Origin: an uncultured cyanobacterium
GTDB lineage: Bacteria; Cyanobacteriota; Vampirovibrionia; Gastranaerophilales; Gastranaerophilaceae
Direction: 5' to 3'
NCBI GenBank assembly: GCA_902495705.1
Contig: CABUXT010000024.1
Span: 1 to 34,369, forward strand
Length of the DNA: 34,369 nucleotides
Part shown: positions 1 through 7,585 of the stretch, one piece after another
Layout of the letters: each line of letters begins with the position of its first letter
How positions within the stretch are numbered: position 1 is the first letter of the stretch
The notes under the pieces: generated by a model
Database searches by the model: none
What the model was told of the DNA's origin: nothing
What the model saw: only the letters and a program-made list of their open reading frames with translations
Position numbers and translations under genes: made by a program

Positions 1-97
1 ATTACCTTTTTCATGCACTCCGCGCAGGGGTGCTTTTGGTGGCAATAGCACCACGACACGCCAACGTTCACATCAAACTAAAAACTCGTACCATAGC

Positions 98-201
98 CGA
101 ATAACTCGTCACTTCGTTCCTCAAACAAATTCGGTTTTTGTAGTTTACTCGTTTTGTTTGATTGTTCACTTTTGGCTATTGTCGGATTTTGACCTAAGTG
201 C
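98..201. repeat. Left copy of a 104-bp inverted repeat shared with the window's right end
   Basis: This segment matches the reverse complement of 34266-34369 with only two mismatches by my alignment. It contains phrases such as ACTTCGTTCC and GTTTTGTTTGATTG and no open frame of note. The right copy runs to the last base, so the true repeat may be longer. Bases 1-97 hold no gene I can recognise, only a small possible hairpin (GCACTCC near 16 with GGGGTGC near 28). Confidence 0.93.
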
Positions 202-213
202 GATATCTGTTCT

Positions 214-341
214 AGCTCAACTCATATTCTAGTCAGTTCAGGGTGACAATTGGAGTAAATATCAACATTGATAGATTCTGAATAGGATAAAATCTAAGCC
301 AAATAAGCCCACAAGATTTTTAATCCTTCCCAAATGACATA
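214..341. repeat. Dispersed hairpin repeats, partial modules
   Basis: The segment begins with the tail AGCTCAACTCATATTCTAGT...TTCAGGGTGACA, which recurs near 17650, 18962 and 25371. It continues with a decayed copy of the module ATTCTGAATAGGATAAAATC...GATTTTTAATCC, intact at 11971, 25431, 27752 and 30193. In this copy the conserved apex is replaced by unrelated sequence and the right end reads AAATGACA. No gene is present between 1 and 512. Confidence 0.8.
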
Positions 342-425
342 AACCTATTTGTTTTTCATTACAAGTTTCCATAGCCATCGCACATTAAAAATAATTATTC
401 TCTATTCACTTTTCTTAGTATTTAA

Positions 426-453
426 TTGAAAAATATCATGTTTATGGGATAAT
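426..453 (+). promoter_or_regulatory. Candidate fusA promoter
   Basis: TTGAAA at 426-431 and GATAAT at 448-453 are separated by 16 bases. A TG lies one base before the -10, giving an extended -10 element. Transcription would start near 460, leaving a leader of about 50 bases before fusA. Seen in sequence; activity is inferred. Confidence 0.6.
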
Positions 454-512
454 CATGATGAGGCTAAATATAAAATAGCGATGTACATATAATAAAAAAG
501 GGAAAAAGAAAA

Positions 513-2603
513 ATGGCAAGACTAACTCCATTGGAAAAAATTAGAAACATTGGTATTGCAGCCCACATCGATGCCGGTAAAACAACTACAACAGAACGTA
601 TCTTGTTTTACACAGGTAAAACTCACAAAATCGGTGAGACTCACGATGGTGCAGCTGTAACTGACTTTATGGAACAAGAAAAAGAACGTGGTATCACTAT
701 CCAATCTGCTGCTGTTACAGCAACTTGGAAAGGTCACCAAATCAACATCATTGATACCCCTGGACACGTTGACTTCACAATCGAAGTTGAACGTTCTTTG
801 CGTGTATTAGACGGTGTTGTTGCTGTATTCTGTGCAGTTGGTGGTGTTCAATCTCAATCTGAAACAGTTTGGAGACAAGCTAACCGTTACGAAGTTCCTC
901 GTATGGTATTCGTAAACAAAATGGATAGAACAGGTGCTGACTTCTATAGAGTTGTTGACCAAATCAAAACAAGATTAGGTGCAAACGCAGTTCCTATCCA
1001 ATTGCCAATCGGTTCTGAAGATAAATTTACAGGTTTGATTGACTTAATGACAATGAAAGCTGAAATCTATACAAACGATTTAGGTACTGATATCAAGGAA
1101 GAAGAAATTCCTGCTGATATGGCTGAAAAAGCTCAAGAATATCATGATGCTATGGTTGAAGCTATCGCATCTGAAGATGACGCTTTGATGGAAAAATACT
1201 TTGAAGACCCTGAATCAATTACAATTGATGAATTGAAAGCTGTATTGAGAAAAGCTGTATGTAACAACAAAATCGTTCCTGTTACTTGCGGTACAGCATT
1301 CAAAAACAAAGGTGTTCAATTATTGTTGAACGCAGTTGTTGATTATATGCCATCACCTGTTGATGTAAAAGCTATCGAAGGTGAATTGGAAGATGGTACA
1401 AAAACTGAAAGACATTCTTCAGATTCAGAACCATTCTCAGCATTGTCATTCAAAGTTATGACAGACCCATTCGTTGGTCGTTTAACTTTCTTGAGAGTTT
1501 ACTCAGGTAAAATCACAGCAGGTTCTTACGTAATGAACTCAACTAACGGTAAAAAAGAACGTATCGCAAGATTGGTTCGTATGTATGCTGACCAAAGAAT
1601 TGAAGAATCTGAAGTATACGCAGGTGATATCTGTGCTGCTGTAGGTTTGAAAGATACTACAACAGGTGATACTTTGTGTGATGAAAAAGCTCCAATTATC
1701 TTGGAAAGAATGACATTCCCTGAACCGGTTATTTCTGTAGCTATTGAACCAAAAACAAAAGCTGACCAAGATAAAATGGGTATCGCTCTTCAAAAACTTG
1801 CTGAAGAAGACCCATCATTCAGAGTTAAATCTGATGAAGAAACAGGTCAAACAATTATTTCAGGTATGGGCGAACTTCACTTGGATATCATTGTTGACCG
1901 TATGATGAGAGAATTCAAAGTAGAAGCTAATATTGGTAAACCACAAGTTGCTTACCGTGAAACAATCAGAGGCAACGCTGACCAAGATTCTAAATTCGTT
2001 CGTCAGTCAGGTGGTAAAGGTCAATATGGTCACGTTAAAGTTAGAATTTCTCCGGCTGAAGAAAATGCAGGATTTGTATTTGAAAACAAAATCGTCGGTG
2101 GTGCTATTCCTCGTGAATACATCGAACCTGCAAGAAAAGGTATGGAAGAAGCTCTTGAAGGCGGTATCTTAGCAGGATATCCTATGATTGACGTTAAAGT
2201 TGAACTTTATGATGGTTCTTACCACGAAGTCGATTCATCTGAAATGGCATTCAAAATTGCCGGTTCTATGGCTATCAAAGAAGGTTGCCGCAAAGCTCAA
2301 CCTTGTATCCTTGAACCAATGATGAAAGTTGAAATCGAAATTCCTGATGAATTTACAGGTACTATTATCGGTGATATTTCAAGAAGACGTGGTAGAGTTG
2401 AAGGTCAAGAACCTCAAGGTAACACAGGTAACGTAATTGTTAGAGCATTAGTTCCTCTTGCAAATATGTTCGGTTACGCAACTGACTTGCGTTCAAATAC
2501 TCAAGGTCGTGGTACATTCTCTATGGAATTCCACAACTACGAACAAGTTCCTAGAAATATCGAAGAAGAAATTATTTCTAAATCAGGTGCTGCTAAAGCA
2601 TAG
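513..2603 (+). CDS. fusA: Translation elongation factor G
   Basis: EF-G is the cytosolic GTPase that translocates tRNAs and mRNA through the ribosome and helps recycle ribosomes. The 696-residue length is normal. Visible GTPase motifs are the P-loop AHIDAGKT at residues 17-24, switch I RGITI at 59-63, DTPGHVD at 81-87 and NKMD at 135-138. The later domains are intact, including the long stretch around GQYGHVKV and RRRGRVEGQE. Codon use is strongly biased to a small set (GGT, GCT, GTT, AAA, GAA), as expected for a very highly expressed gene. It stands alone, with its own extended -10 promoter and a tetraloop terminator. In many bacteria fusA lies in the str operon with rpsL, rpsG and tuf, none of which is here. 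A second EF-G elsewhere in the genome cannot be excluded, but this copy looks like the housekeeping one. Confidence 0.98.
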   Translation: MARLTPLEKIRNIGIAAHIDAGKTTTTERILFYTGKTHKIGETHDGAAVTDFMEQEKERGITIQSAAVTATWKGHQINIIDTPGHVDFTIEVERSLRVLDGVVAVFCAVGGVQSQSETVWRQANRYEVPRMVFVNKMDRTGADFYRVVDQIKTRLGANAVPIQLPIGSEDKFTGLIDLMTMKAEIYTNDLGTDIKEEEIPADMAEKAQEYHDAMVEAIASEDDALMEKYFEDPESITIDELKAVLRKAVCNNKIVPVTCGTAFKNKGVQLLLNAVVDYMPSPVDVKAIEGELEDGTKTERHSSDSEPFSALSFKVMTDPFVGRLTFLRVYSGKITAGSYVMNSTNGKKERIARLVRMYADQRIEESEVYAGDICAAVGLKDTTTGDTLCDEKAPIILERMTFPEPVISVAIEPKTKADQDKMGIALQKLAEEDPSFRVKSDEETGQTIISGMGELHLDIIVDRMMREFKVEANIGKPQVAYRETIRGNADQDSKFVRQSGGKGQYGHVKVRISPAEENAGFVFENKIVGGAIPREYIEPARKGMEEALEGGILAGYPMIDVKVELYDGSYHEVDSSEMAFKIAGSMAIKEGCRKAQPCILEPMMKVEIEIPDEFTGTIIGDISRRRGRVEGQEPQGNTGNVIVRALVPLANMFGYATDLRSNTQGRGTFSMEFHNYEQVPRNIEEEIISKSGAAKA

Positions 2604-2624
2604 TTTTTGAATAATTCATAAAAG

Positions 2625-2653
2625 AAAAGACCCAAGCAATTGGGTCTTTTTTA
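2625..2653 (+). terminator. Rho-independent terminator after fusA
   Basis: The arm AAAAGACCCAA (2625-2635), a GCAA tetraloop and the arm TTGGGTCTTTT (2640-2650) form a perfect 11-bp stem followed by T residues. Flanking A and T runs make it usable from both strands, so it may also serve the minus-strand gene ending at 2678. Confidence 0.92.
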
Positions 2654-2677
2654 TTTGTTGAGATTTTGTGGTTATGT

Positions 2678-3073
2678 TTATTTACCACTAACTCCTCCGT
2701 AAGAGAAATCGTTTTTGATATTTGTTTGCAAAATCTTTTGCCAAGTTGACTCATAAGATTGAATTTCGTTCAATTGGTTTTCTAAGTTTTCTTTTTCAAT
2801 ATCAAGTTGAGATTCCCAAGAATTTAGATTTGCCATTTCAAATTCGTGTTCGTTTTGAAGTTGCAAAAGCATTTCTGAATACTCATCTGTGCCGTAGCCG
2901 TAATCTTCATCATAATATAGTGCACTTAGTTTTGCGTTATATTCTTGTTGTTTTGTTGCGGTGCTTTTTGATGCAGACAATTGTTTCATCTGAACATCAG
3001 ATAATTTCATACTAATTTGACTTTTTTGCTGAGTGTAAAATAATAACTTTTCTTGATAATTTGCAATAGCCAT
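2678..3073 (-). CDS. Small coiled-coil protein of unknown function
   Basis: A 131-residue soluble protein I do not recognise. It is rich in Q, E, K and L with long helical stretches and few prolines, suggesting two coiled-coil hairpins: residues about 5-45 (YQEKLLFYTQQKSQISMKL) and about 65-115 (EYSEMLLQLQ...ENLENQLNEI). A Tyr/Asp/Gly-rich break lies between them (YYDEDYGYGTDEY). There is no signal peptide or membrane segment. The tail ends in SYGGVSGK. The start is supported by AGAGGAC about 7 bases upstream. The gene is a single unit converging on fusA. The shape resembles small export-apparatus or appendage chaperone proteins such as FliJ-like stalks, but no specific family assignment is justified. 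Confidence 0.8.
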   Translation of the reverse strand: MAIANYQEKLLFYTQQKSQISMKLSDVQMKQLSASKSTATKQQEYNAKLSALYYDEDYGYGTDEYSEMLLQLQNEHEFEMANLNSWESQLDIEKENLENQLNEIQSYESTWQKILQTNIKNDFSYGGVSGK

Positions 3074-3181
3074 AATTTTTGTCCTCTTCTTATTTTTATC
3101 TCTCTTACTTATATAAAGTATTTTGAAAAAGTCTGATTTCAGAGTTGGTATTTTCTGTTACATTTGTTAATAATTGCATTA

Positions 3182-3217
3182 AAAAAGAGGTGAATACTAT
3201 AAATATCCCCCTCTTTA
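3182..3217 (-). terminator. Likely terminator after proC
   Basis: Read on the minus strand, AAAGAGG (3216-3210) pairs with CCTCTTT (3190-3184) and is followed by a run of T. The loop is about 19 bases. A 16-bp direct repeat (TATTTTGAAAAAGTCT) lies at 3119-3134 and 3220-3235 on either side of the region. Confidence 0.6.
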
Positions 3218-3235
3218 AATATTTTGAAAAAGTCT

Positions 3236-4042
3236 CTACTTGCCTAGAGCGTGTGCTTTTTGAGCAGTTTTGTCTATAACATCGTAGAACAATTTATCAG
3301 AATGTCCGTCTTTCATTTCGCAAATTCCGACAAATGTACATCCGCCTTTTGTTGCAACATTATCGATAAGAGTCTGAACTGTTGTTTCTCCTCTGTTAAA
3401 TACCATTTGCGCTGAACCCAATGCGGTTTGAGCAGCCAGTACCAAAGATTTTTCGTAATCTAAACCAAGTTTTTCGCCTGCACGAGCCATGTCTTCGATT
3501 ACTTGATAGAAAAATGCAGGACCTGAACCTGAGATTGCTGTTACGATATCCATTTGAGATTCTTCAACACTGATACATCTTCCTAATACTGATAGAATTT
3601 CTTCAACGAGTTTTAAATCCTCATCTGTAGCTTTAGAACCTTTGCAAACTCCGAACATTCCAAGTTTAACAAGTGCAGGTGTGTTTGGCATGATTCTGAT
3701 TACACGAGAATTTGTGATGATTTTTTCGATTTTTTCAGTGCAAACACCTGCTGCAATTGATACTACAAGTTTTTCAGGCGTTAATTCTTCTTTGATGTTT
3801 TCTAAAACGTCTGCAACACAGTTAGGTTTTGTTGCAATAAAAATAATATTAGAAGATTTTACTAATTCTTTGTTATCGCTCAAAACTTTTATTCCAAGTC
3901 TGTCTGATGCTGATTTTGCGATTTCGTCATTTATTTCTGAACCGATAACATTATATTCTTCAGCTTCTTTTGAGCCTAAAATCCCGCTAATAATAGCGCT
4001 TGCCATTTTTCCGCAACCAACAAATCCAATATTTTTCTTCAT
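3236..4042 (-). CDS. proC: Pyrroline-5-carboxylate reductase
   Basis: ProC reduces pyrroline-5-carboxylate to L-proline with NAD(P)H, the last step of proline synthesis, in the cytosol. The 268-residue protein has the N-terminal Rossmann motif GFVGCGKMASAI and the domain features IFIATKP, VSIAAG and MPNTPA. It also has the C-terminal dimer domain with SGSGPAFFYQVIE. The usual signature around SPGGTT reads ATKGGCT here, a divergent but family-consistent variant. The open frame continues upstream to 4234, but that part overlaps rpmH on the other strand. The family homology begins at MKKNIGFVG, so I place the start at 4042. An AGAAGGGA motif lies about 13 bases before it. The gene is divergent from rpmH across about 100 bases that must hold both promoters. 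Confidence 0.96.
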   Translation of the reverse strand: MKKNIGFVGCGKMASAIISGILGSKEAEEYNVIGSEINDEIAKSASDRLGIKVLSDNKELVKSSNIIFIATKPNCVADVLENIKEELTPEKLVVSIAAGVCTEKIEKIITNSRVIRIMPNTPALVKLGMFGVCKGSKATDEDLKLVEEILSVLGRCISVEESQMDIVTAISGSGPAFFYQVIEDMARAGEKLGLDYEKSLVLAAQTALGSAQMVFNRGETTVQTLIDNVATKGGCTFVGICEMKDGHSDKLFYDVIDKTAQKAHALGK

Positions 4043-4139
4043 AATATTTAACCATTCCCTTCTTATTTGTTGACTATTTATTATTTTTACTATAACATCT
4101 ATATTATACGACAAATAAATAGTAAAAGGAAATAATAAA

Positions 4140-4292
4140 ATGAGACGTACACTAGAAGGAACAAAAAGAAAAAGACAAAACGTAAGTGGTTTTAGAGCAA
4201 GAATGTCAACTCCGGGCGGACGCGAAGTTATCAACAGACGTAGAGCTCGTGGTCGTCACAAAGTTGCTATCACAGCTAAAAAACGTGCTTAA
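4140..4292 (+). CDS. rpmH: 50S ribosomal protein L34
   Basis: A 50-residue, very basic protein with the L34 pattern MRRTLEGTKRKR...SGFRARMSTPGGR and RRRARGRHK, a small structural protein of the large ribosomal subunit. AAAGGAAA precedes the ATG by about 9 bases. It is followed by rnpA, the almost universal bacterial neighbour, after a 128-base spacer containing an inverted repeat. Confidence 0.97.
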   Translation: MRRTLEGTKRKRQNVSGFRARMSTPGGREVINRRRARGRHKVAITAKKRA

Positions 4293-4334
4293 TGCATTAA
4301 TTTGCAGTAGTCTTAAAATATTTTTTAAGAAGAG

Positions 4335-4402
4335 CGGATGTCAAGAAGATGAAAAGTTAGCCATTGTATAAATAGTGGGACTTTATGTCTTTATGACATC
4401 CG
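4335..4402 (+). promoter_or_regulatory. Inverted repeat between rpmH and rnpA
   Basis: CGGATGTCA at 4335-4343 is the exact complement of TGACATCCG at 4394-4402. AGAAG before and CTTCT after the arms can extend the pairing across a 2-base mismatch. The loop is about 50 bases. It lies just upstream of the rnpA start at 4421, so it could be an mRNA structure affecting rnpA expression or rpmH 3' end formation. There is no following T-run. Confidence 0.45.
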
Positions 4403-4420
4403 AACTTCTATCTAAAGCCT

Positions 4421-4771
4421 ATGTTACCAAAACAATATCGACTAAAGAAAAGAACAGCTTTCCAAGCTACATATAGAGTAAAAAACTCGACCCATGCAGG
4501 TGGAGTGACTTTGTTTGCAGGTATCAAGAAAAAAGATGATTATCCGACAAAAGTCGGTTTTGTTGTAAGTAAAAAAGTTCACAAACGTGCGGTTAAGCGT
4601 AACAGGTTGAAACGTTTGATGAGGGAAAGTTACAGGCTTTTGCTAAAGGAAGGTACATTGGGCAATTCTCAAAAATATGTCTCTTTGATATTTTTAGGTA
4701 CAGATAAAGCTCTTGGAAAAGATTTTGCGCATATAAAATCAAGTATCAAAAAACTTGTTGAAAGGATTTAG
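4421..4771 (+). CDS. rnpA: Ribonuclease P protein component
   Basis: The small basic protein subunit that, with the M1 RNA, forms RNase P and trims the 5' leader of precursor tRNAs. At 116 residues it has normal length. The diagnostic RNR-type motif KRAVKRNRLKRLMRES is at about residues 56-71, and GFVVSKKVHKRAVKRN is typical of the family. It lies downstream of rpmH in the standard order. The start codon has only a weak upstream purine stretch (TAAAG). The usual next genes, yidD and yidC, are missing; an unknown gene follows one base after its stop. Confidence 0.96.
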   Translation: MLPKQYRLKKRTAFQATYRVKNSTHAGGVTLFAGIKKKDDYPTKVGFVVSKKVHKRAVKRNRLKRLMRESYRLLLKEGTLGNSQKYVSLIFLGTDKALGKDFAHIKSSIKKLVERI

Positions 4772-4772
4772 G

Positions 4773-5300
4773 ATGATTGAAGGTGTGTATGTTGATAATA
4801 TAATGATGCACTCCGAAACTCGAGTCTATCCAACACAACCTCAGATTACGGCAGGTTTAATTGTCGGTACTCAGGCAATTTATCGTTATGCTTTGCGTGA
4901 AAGTTCTTATCCTACATTGTCTTTGGTTGATGAATTGTCTGATGGGCAAGGGAATGTTATTCCTGCAGGGCATTATGAATTAGCGTTGTCTGATGATAGA
5001 GATTTTTTGATTTTAATTCAGTCGAAACAACCTATTGCGATTATTCCTGTATTTAAAGTTGAAGTTGATATGTCAAAGTATTCTCAAGTCAGGGATAATA
5101 AGTCGTTAAAACGCGAGCAAAAGGAACAAAAAGAGATAGCAAAAACAAACAAAAAGCGCGCTAGAGCAGGTATGCCGCCGGTAAATGAAGAACAAGATAT
5201 TTATCAAGAGGCGTCTATTGAATATATTCCAGCCGGAGGGTATTATTTGATTCGTTATGAACGTGGCGACGTCAAAGCTTGGGGGGCAGTCAAGGGGTAG
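4773..5300 (+). CDS. Hypothetical protein downstream of rnpA
   Basis: A 175-residue protein I do not recognise. The frame could begin at 4755 inside rnpA. However, AAAGGA at the end of rnpA lies 6 bases before the ATG at 4773 (MIEGVYVDN), so that start is preferred and gives a 1-base gap to rnpA. The protein has a mostly beta-like N-terminal half (residues 1-100, for example HYELALSDDRDFLILIQSKQ). A highly basic helical segment follows at about 115-145 (KSLKREQKEQKEIAKTNKKR), then a short C-terminal part ending GYYLIRYERGDVKAWG. No signal peptide or membrane helix is seen. Its position in the rpmH-rnpA unit suggests a link to RNA or ribosome work, but that is only context. It does not resemble YidD. 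Confidence 0.75.
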   Translation: MIEGVYVDNIMMHSETRVYPTQPQITAGLIVGTQAIYRYALRESSYPTLSLVDELSDGQGNVIPAGHYELALSDDRDFLILIQSKQPIAIIPVFKVEVDMSKYSQVRDNKSLKREQKEQKEIAKTNKKRARAGMPPVNEEQDIYQEASIEYIPAGGYYLIRYERGDVKAWGAVKG

Positions 5301-5349
5301 AAGCTTAGTCGAATGGCATTGAGTAGAGTCCACCTGTAAAAGTAAATTT

Positions 5350-5550
5350 GTCGGCTTAGTAAAGCCGACCTACGAAAATTGAACAAAAGTATTAATGTCA
5401 TTCTGAACTTGATTCAGAATCTTTTCCAATTAATAATTTGGCAAATATTACTATTGATAAATCCTGATTATTGAAAAGATTCCGAACTAAATTCGGAATG
5501 ACAATAGTTTTACTTTGCCTGATTAGAGACCGAAATAAATTCAGGGTGAT
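5350..5550. repeat. Dispersed hairpin repeat block
   Basis: It contains a hairpin GTCGGCTT-AGTA-AAGCCGAC (5350-5369), seen again at 11934-11953 with a different loop. A long module follows at 5397-5512, starting GTCATTCTGAACTTGATTCAGAATC and ending TTCGGAATGAC. Its middle (TTTTCC..AATTAATA....TTGATAAA.CCTGATTATTG) recurs at 18851 and 34036. A decayed right arm lies at 5525-5550. The block runs up to the 3' end of the ParD-like gene. Confidence 0.85.
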
Positions 5551-5783
5551 ATAGACCTATTCATTAAATTTTTCATAGCCTCATGACCATCATAGACTAT
5601 GGTGTCGTTTAATCCTAATTCCACATCTTTGTTTAATTGAGCAATTCTTTCTTGTGACAAACTGTCTTTGGTTGCCATAAGTCTCAAAGCTTCTCTAATA
5701 ACCTCGCTAACAGAGTTGTATAATCCGGATGCCACTTTATCTTGTACAAATTTTTCTAATGTTGGTGTTAATGAGATATTCAT
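5541..5783 (-). CDS. ParD/CopG-type antitoxin, orphan
   Basis: An 80-residue protein of the ParD family of type II antitoxins, ribbon-helix-helix DNA-binding proteins that repress their operon and neutralise a ParE toxin. The N-terminal MNISLTPTLEKFVQDKVASG and YNSVSEVIREALRLM match the ribbon strand and two helices of the family closely. The C-terminal part (GHEAMKNLMNRS) would be the toxin-binding tail. The frame extends to 5813, but TTGGAGC lies about 6 bases before the ATG at 5783, where homology also begins. A parE gene normally overlaps the end of parD. Here the stop is followed at once by a repeat block and there is no ParE-like frame, so the toxin is lost or encoded elsewhere. Confidence 0.85.
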   Translation of the reverse strand: MNISLTPTLEKFVQDKVASGLYNSVSEVIREALRLMATKDSLSQERIAQLNKDVELGLNDTIVYDGHEAMKNLMNRSISP

Positions 5784-5934
5784 GATTTGCTCCAATAATA
5801 ACATTTTATACATTAATTATAACAATCTTTGTTATTAATTTCAAGTGAAATCCTTCTTCCCCAACTTGGGTATTGCAAAAGTTTATCCTTGTTTGTAATA
5901 ATATTAAAGAAAACGAATAAGAGGGAGATATTTT

Positions 5935-6324
5935 ATGAATAAAAAATCACTTTTTACAATTTTAGCAATTTTAATTATTCCGATTATGGCATTTTTCGGA
6001 TTAACATTCAATAAAGACAACTCATCTGTCGCTGAGGCAAATGGAAAACCGCAAATTATCAAGTTTTCATCTACAATGTGCCTTGAGTGTAAAGAGGTTG
6101 AAAAAGTTTTCAAAGAACTTATGCCAAAGTATGAAGACAAAGTTGTCTATACCGAAATTATCGTCGATAATCGCAATGATATGAAAAACGACTTGATAAG
6201 AAAATATAATGTTCAACTTGTTCCGACAATTATTATGCTAAATTCAGACGGAACACAGTATAAACGAATTGAATCAGCATTGCCAAAAGACCAAATGGAA
6301 CAGTATATTAAAGGACTTAAATAA
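5935..6324 (+). CDS. Thioredoxin-like protein, membrane anchored
   Basis: A 129-residue protein with an N-terminal hydrophobic segment (residues 5-24) and a thioredoxin fold. It carries a CLEC active site (C49, C52), preceded by IKFSSTM in place of the usual W, and a cis-proline in QLVPTI (P97). The first segment reads as a signal anchor or signal peptide without a lipobox, placing the domain outside the membrane. Members of this group accept or donate electrons to cysteine pairs of exported proteins or to cytochrome c maturation. It starts after GAGGGAG, 10 bases upstream, and is followed after 2 bases by a CcdA-type membrane transporter, its likely electron donor. No cytochrome genes are nearby. 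Confidence 0.88.
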   Translation: MNKKSLFTILAILIIPIMAFFGLTFNKDNSSVAEANGKPQIIKFSSTMCLECKEVEKVFKELMPKYEDKVVYTEIIVDNRNDMKNDLIRKYNVQLVPTIIMLNSDGTQYKRIESALPKDQMEQYIKGLK

Positions 6325-6326
6325 CA

Positions 6327-7025
6327 ATGGAACAATTAACTCAATTATTTAATAATCAGACAAGTATACTTATATTGTTTGGCGCGTCGTTTTTAGGCGG
6401 TTTAATTTCTTCAATTTCACCGTGCTCACTTTCAATGTTGCCATTGATTATTGGCTATATTGGCGGTTATTCGGATGCCAAACCTCTAAAAACACTTGTG
6501 CAAATGATATTTTTTGTAATCGGTACAGGTATTGTTTTTTCTGTTATTGGCGGAATTTGTGCAGTGACAGGCAAAATGTTTATCGGAAATCCTTATTTTG
6601 CGTTGATTGTGGCATCTTTGATTATGATTATGGGGTTAAAAATCTTGGGCGTTATAGATTTTGAACTTCCTGTTATGATTAAAGAAATTCCGCAAAACAA
6701 GGTTAATAATGATTTCATTTATCCGTTGATTTTGGGTGCGGTGTTTGCGCTTATCGGCACACCTTGTTCTACTCCGATATTGGCAAGTATTATGGGCTTT
6801 GCCTCAATGTCAGCCAAAATAAGTAATGCAGTTATTATGTTGTTCTTATTTTCTCTTGGGCAAGGTTTAATTCTGATTATCGCAGGATTTTTGACCTCAA
6901 AAGTTAAGACAAGCAACAATTTTTACAAGGTTTCCGAAATTATTCTAAAAGTCAGCGGAGCCTTGTTGGTACTGGTTGCTATATATATTTTTTATAAGAT
7001 TTTCGGTGCTATCCTTGTAAAATAA
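6327..7025 (+). CDS. ccdA: CcdA/DsbD-like thiol-disulfide membrane transporter
   Basis: A 232-residue integral membrane protein with six predicted helices that moves reducing equivalents from cytosolic thioredoxin to an extracytoplasmic partner. The two redox cysteines sit in the conserved settings SISPCSLSMLP (about residues 31-41) and GTPCSTPIL (about 147-155), as in CcdA and the DsbD core. It follows the thioredoxin-like gene by 2 bases, which strongly suggests a working pair with that protein as the exported acceptor. The pair stands alone, so the final substrate is not evident. The symbol is by family resemblance. Confidence 0.9.
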   Translation: MEQLTQLFNNQTSILILFGASFLGGLISSISPCSLSMLPLIIGYIGGYSDAKPLKTLVQMIFFVIGTGIVFSVIGGICAVTGKMFIGNPYFALIVASLIMIMGLKILGVIDFELPVMIKEIPQNKVNNDFIYPLILGAVFALIGTPCSTPILASIMGFASMSAKISNAVIMLFLFSLGQGLILIIAGFLTSKVKTSNNFYKVSEIILKVSGALLVLVAIYIFYKIFGAILVK

Positions 7026-7077
7026 CCATCTATATTGTAAAATCTATATAGAAGGATATTTATAAGGAGTAGGCGGA

Positions 7078-7542
7078 ATGAAAACGTTTGAAGGTCAATT
7101 GACCACAACTGATAATGATAAATTTTGTATTATAATTTCAAGATTTAATGACTTTATTGTTTCAAGATTGTTGGATGGAGCTGTTGATGAATTGAAACGT
7201 CACGGTGTAAATCCTGATAATATTGACGTTGTGAAAGTTCCGGGAGCGTTTGAAATTCCTGTAATAGCACTAAAATGTGCAAAATCAGGCAAATATAATG
7301 CAGTGATTACTTTAGGTGCAGTTATCAAAGGTTCAACACCTCACTTTGACTATGTTTCAGCAGAAGTTTCAAAAGGTGTTGCTCAAGCAAGTATGCAAAC
7401 AGGTGTTCCTGTGATATTTGGAGTTTTGACAACTGATAATATCGAACAAGCAATCGAAAGAGCCGGTACAAAAGCAGGTAACAAAGGCTCTGATGCTGCA
7501 AAAACTGCAATTGAAATGGCAAATCTGGTTAAATTAGTGTAA
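7078..7542 (+). CDS. ribH: 6,7-dimethyl-8-ribityllumazine synthase
   Basis: Lumazine synthase condenses 5-amino-6-ribitylaminouracil with 3,4-dihydroxybutanone 4-phosphate, the next-to-last step of riboflavin synthesis. At 154 residues it is of normal length. Visible signatures are SRFND near the N-terminus, PGAFEIP, TLGAVIKGSTPHFDYV (with the catalytic His) and ERAGTKAGNKG at the C-terminus. AAGGAG sits about 8 bases before the ATG. No FMN riboswitch was seen upstream; the leader has only a small CTATAT...ATATAG repeat. It is the first gene of a unit with murQ, gpsA and ricT. The other rib genes are not in the window. Confidence 0.97.
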   Translation: MKTFEGQLTTTDNDKFCIIISRFNDFIVSRLLDGAVDELKRHGVNPDNIDVVKVPGAFEIPVIALKCAKSGKYNAVITLGAVIKGSTPHFDYVSAEVSKGVAQASMQTGVPVIFGVLTTDNIEQAIERAGTKAGNKGSDAAKTAIEMANLVKLV

Positions 7543-7585
7543 TAGTTTTGAATCTCGATTCTTCGAGGTTGGAAAGGAGTTGGGT

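Noticed and set aside
4043..4234. N-terminal extension of the proC frame
   Set aside because: It overlaps rpmH on the other strand, is hydrophobic and unlike the family, and homology begins exactly at MKKNIGFVG.
4000..4420. Replication origin near rpmH
   Set aside because: No cluster of DnaA boxes and no dnaA or dnaN gene was seen.
7020..7077. FMN riboswitch upstream of ribH
   Set aside because: The leader is too short and lacks the RFN element; only a small CTATAT...ATATAG repeat is present.
7580..7585. TTG start for murQ
   Set aside because: The TTG overlaps the AAAGGAG ribosome binding site, which is correctly spaced for the ATG at 7586.
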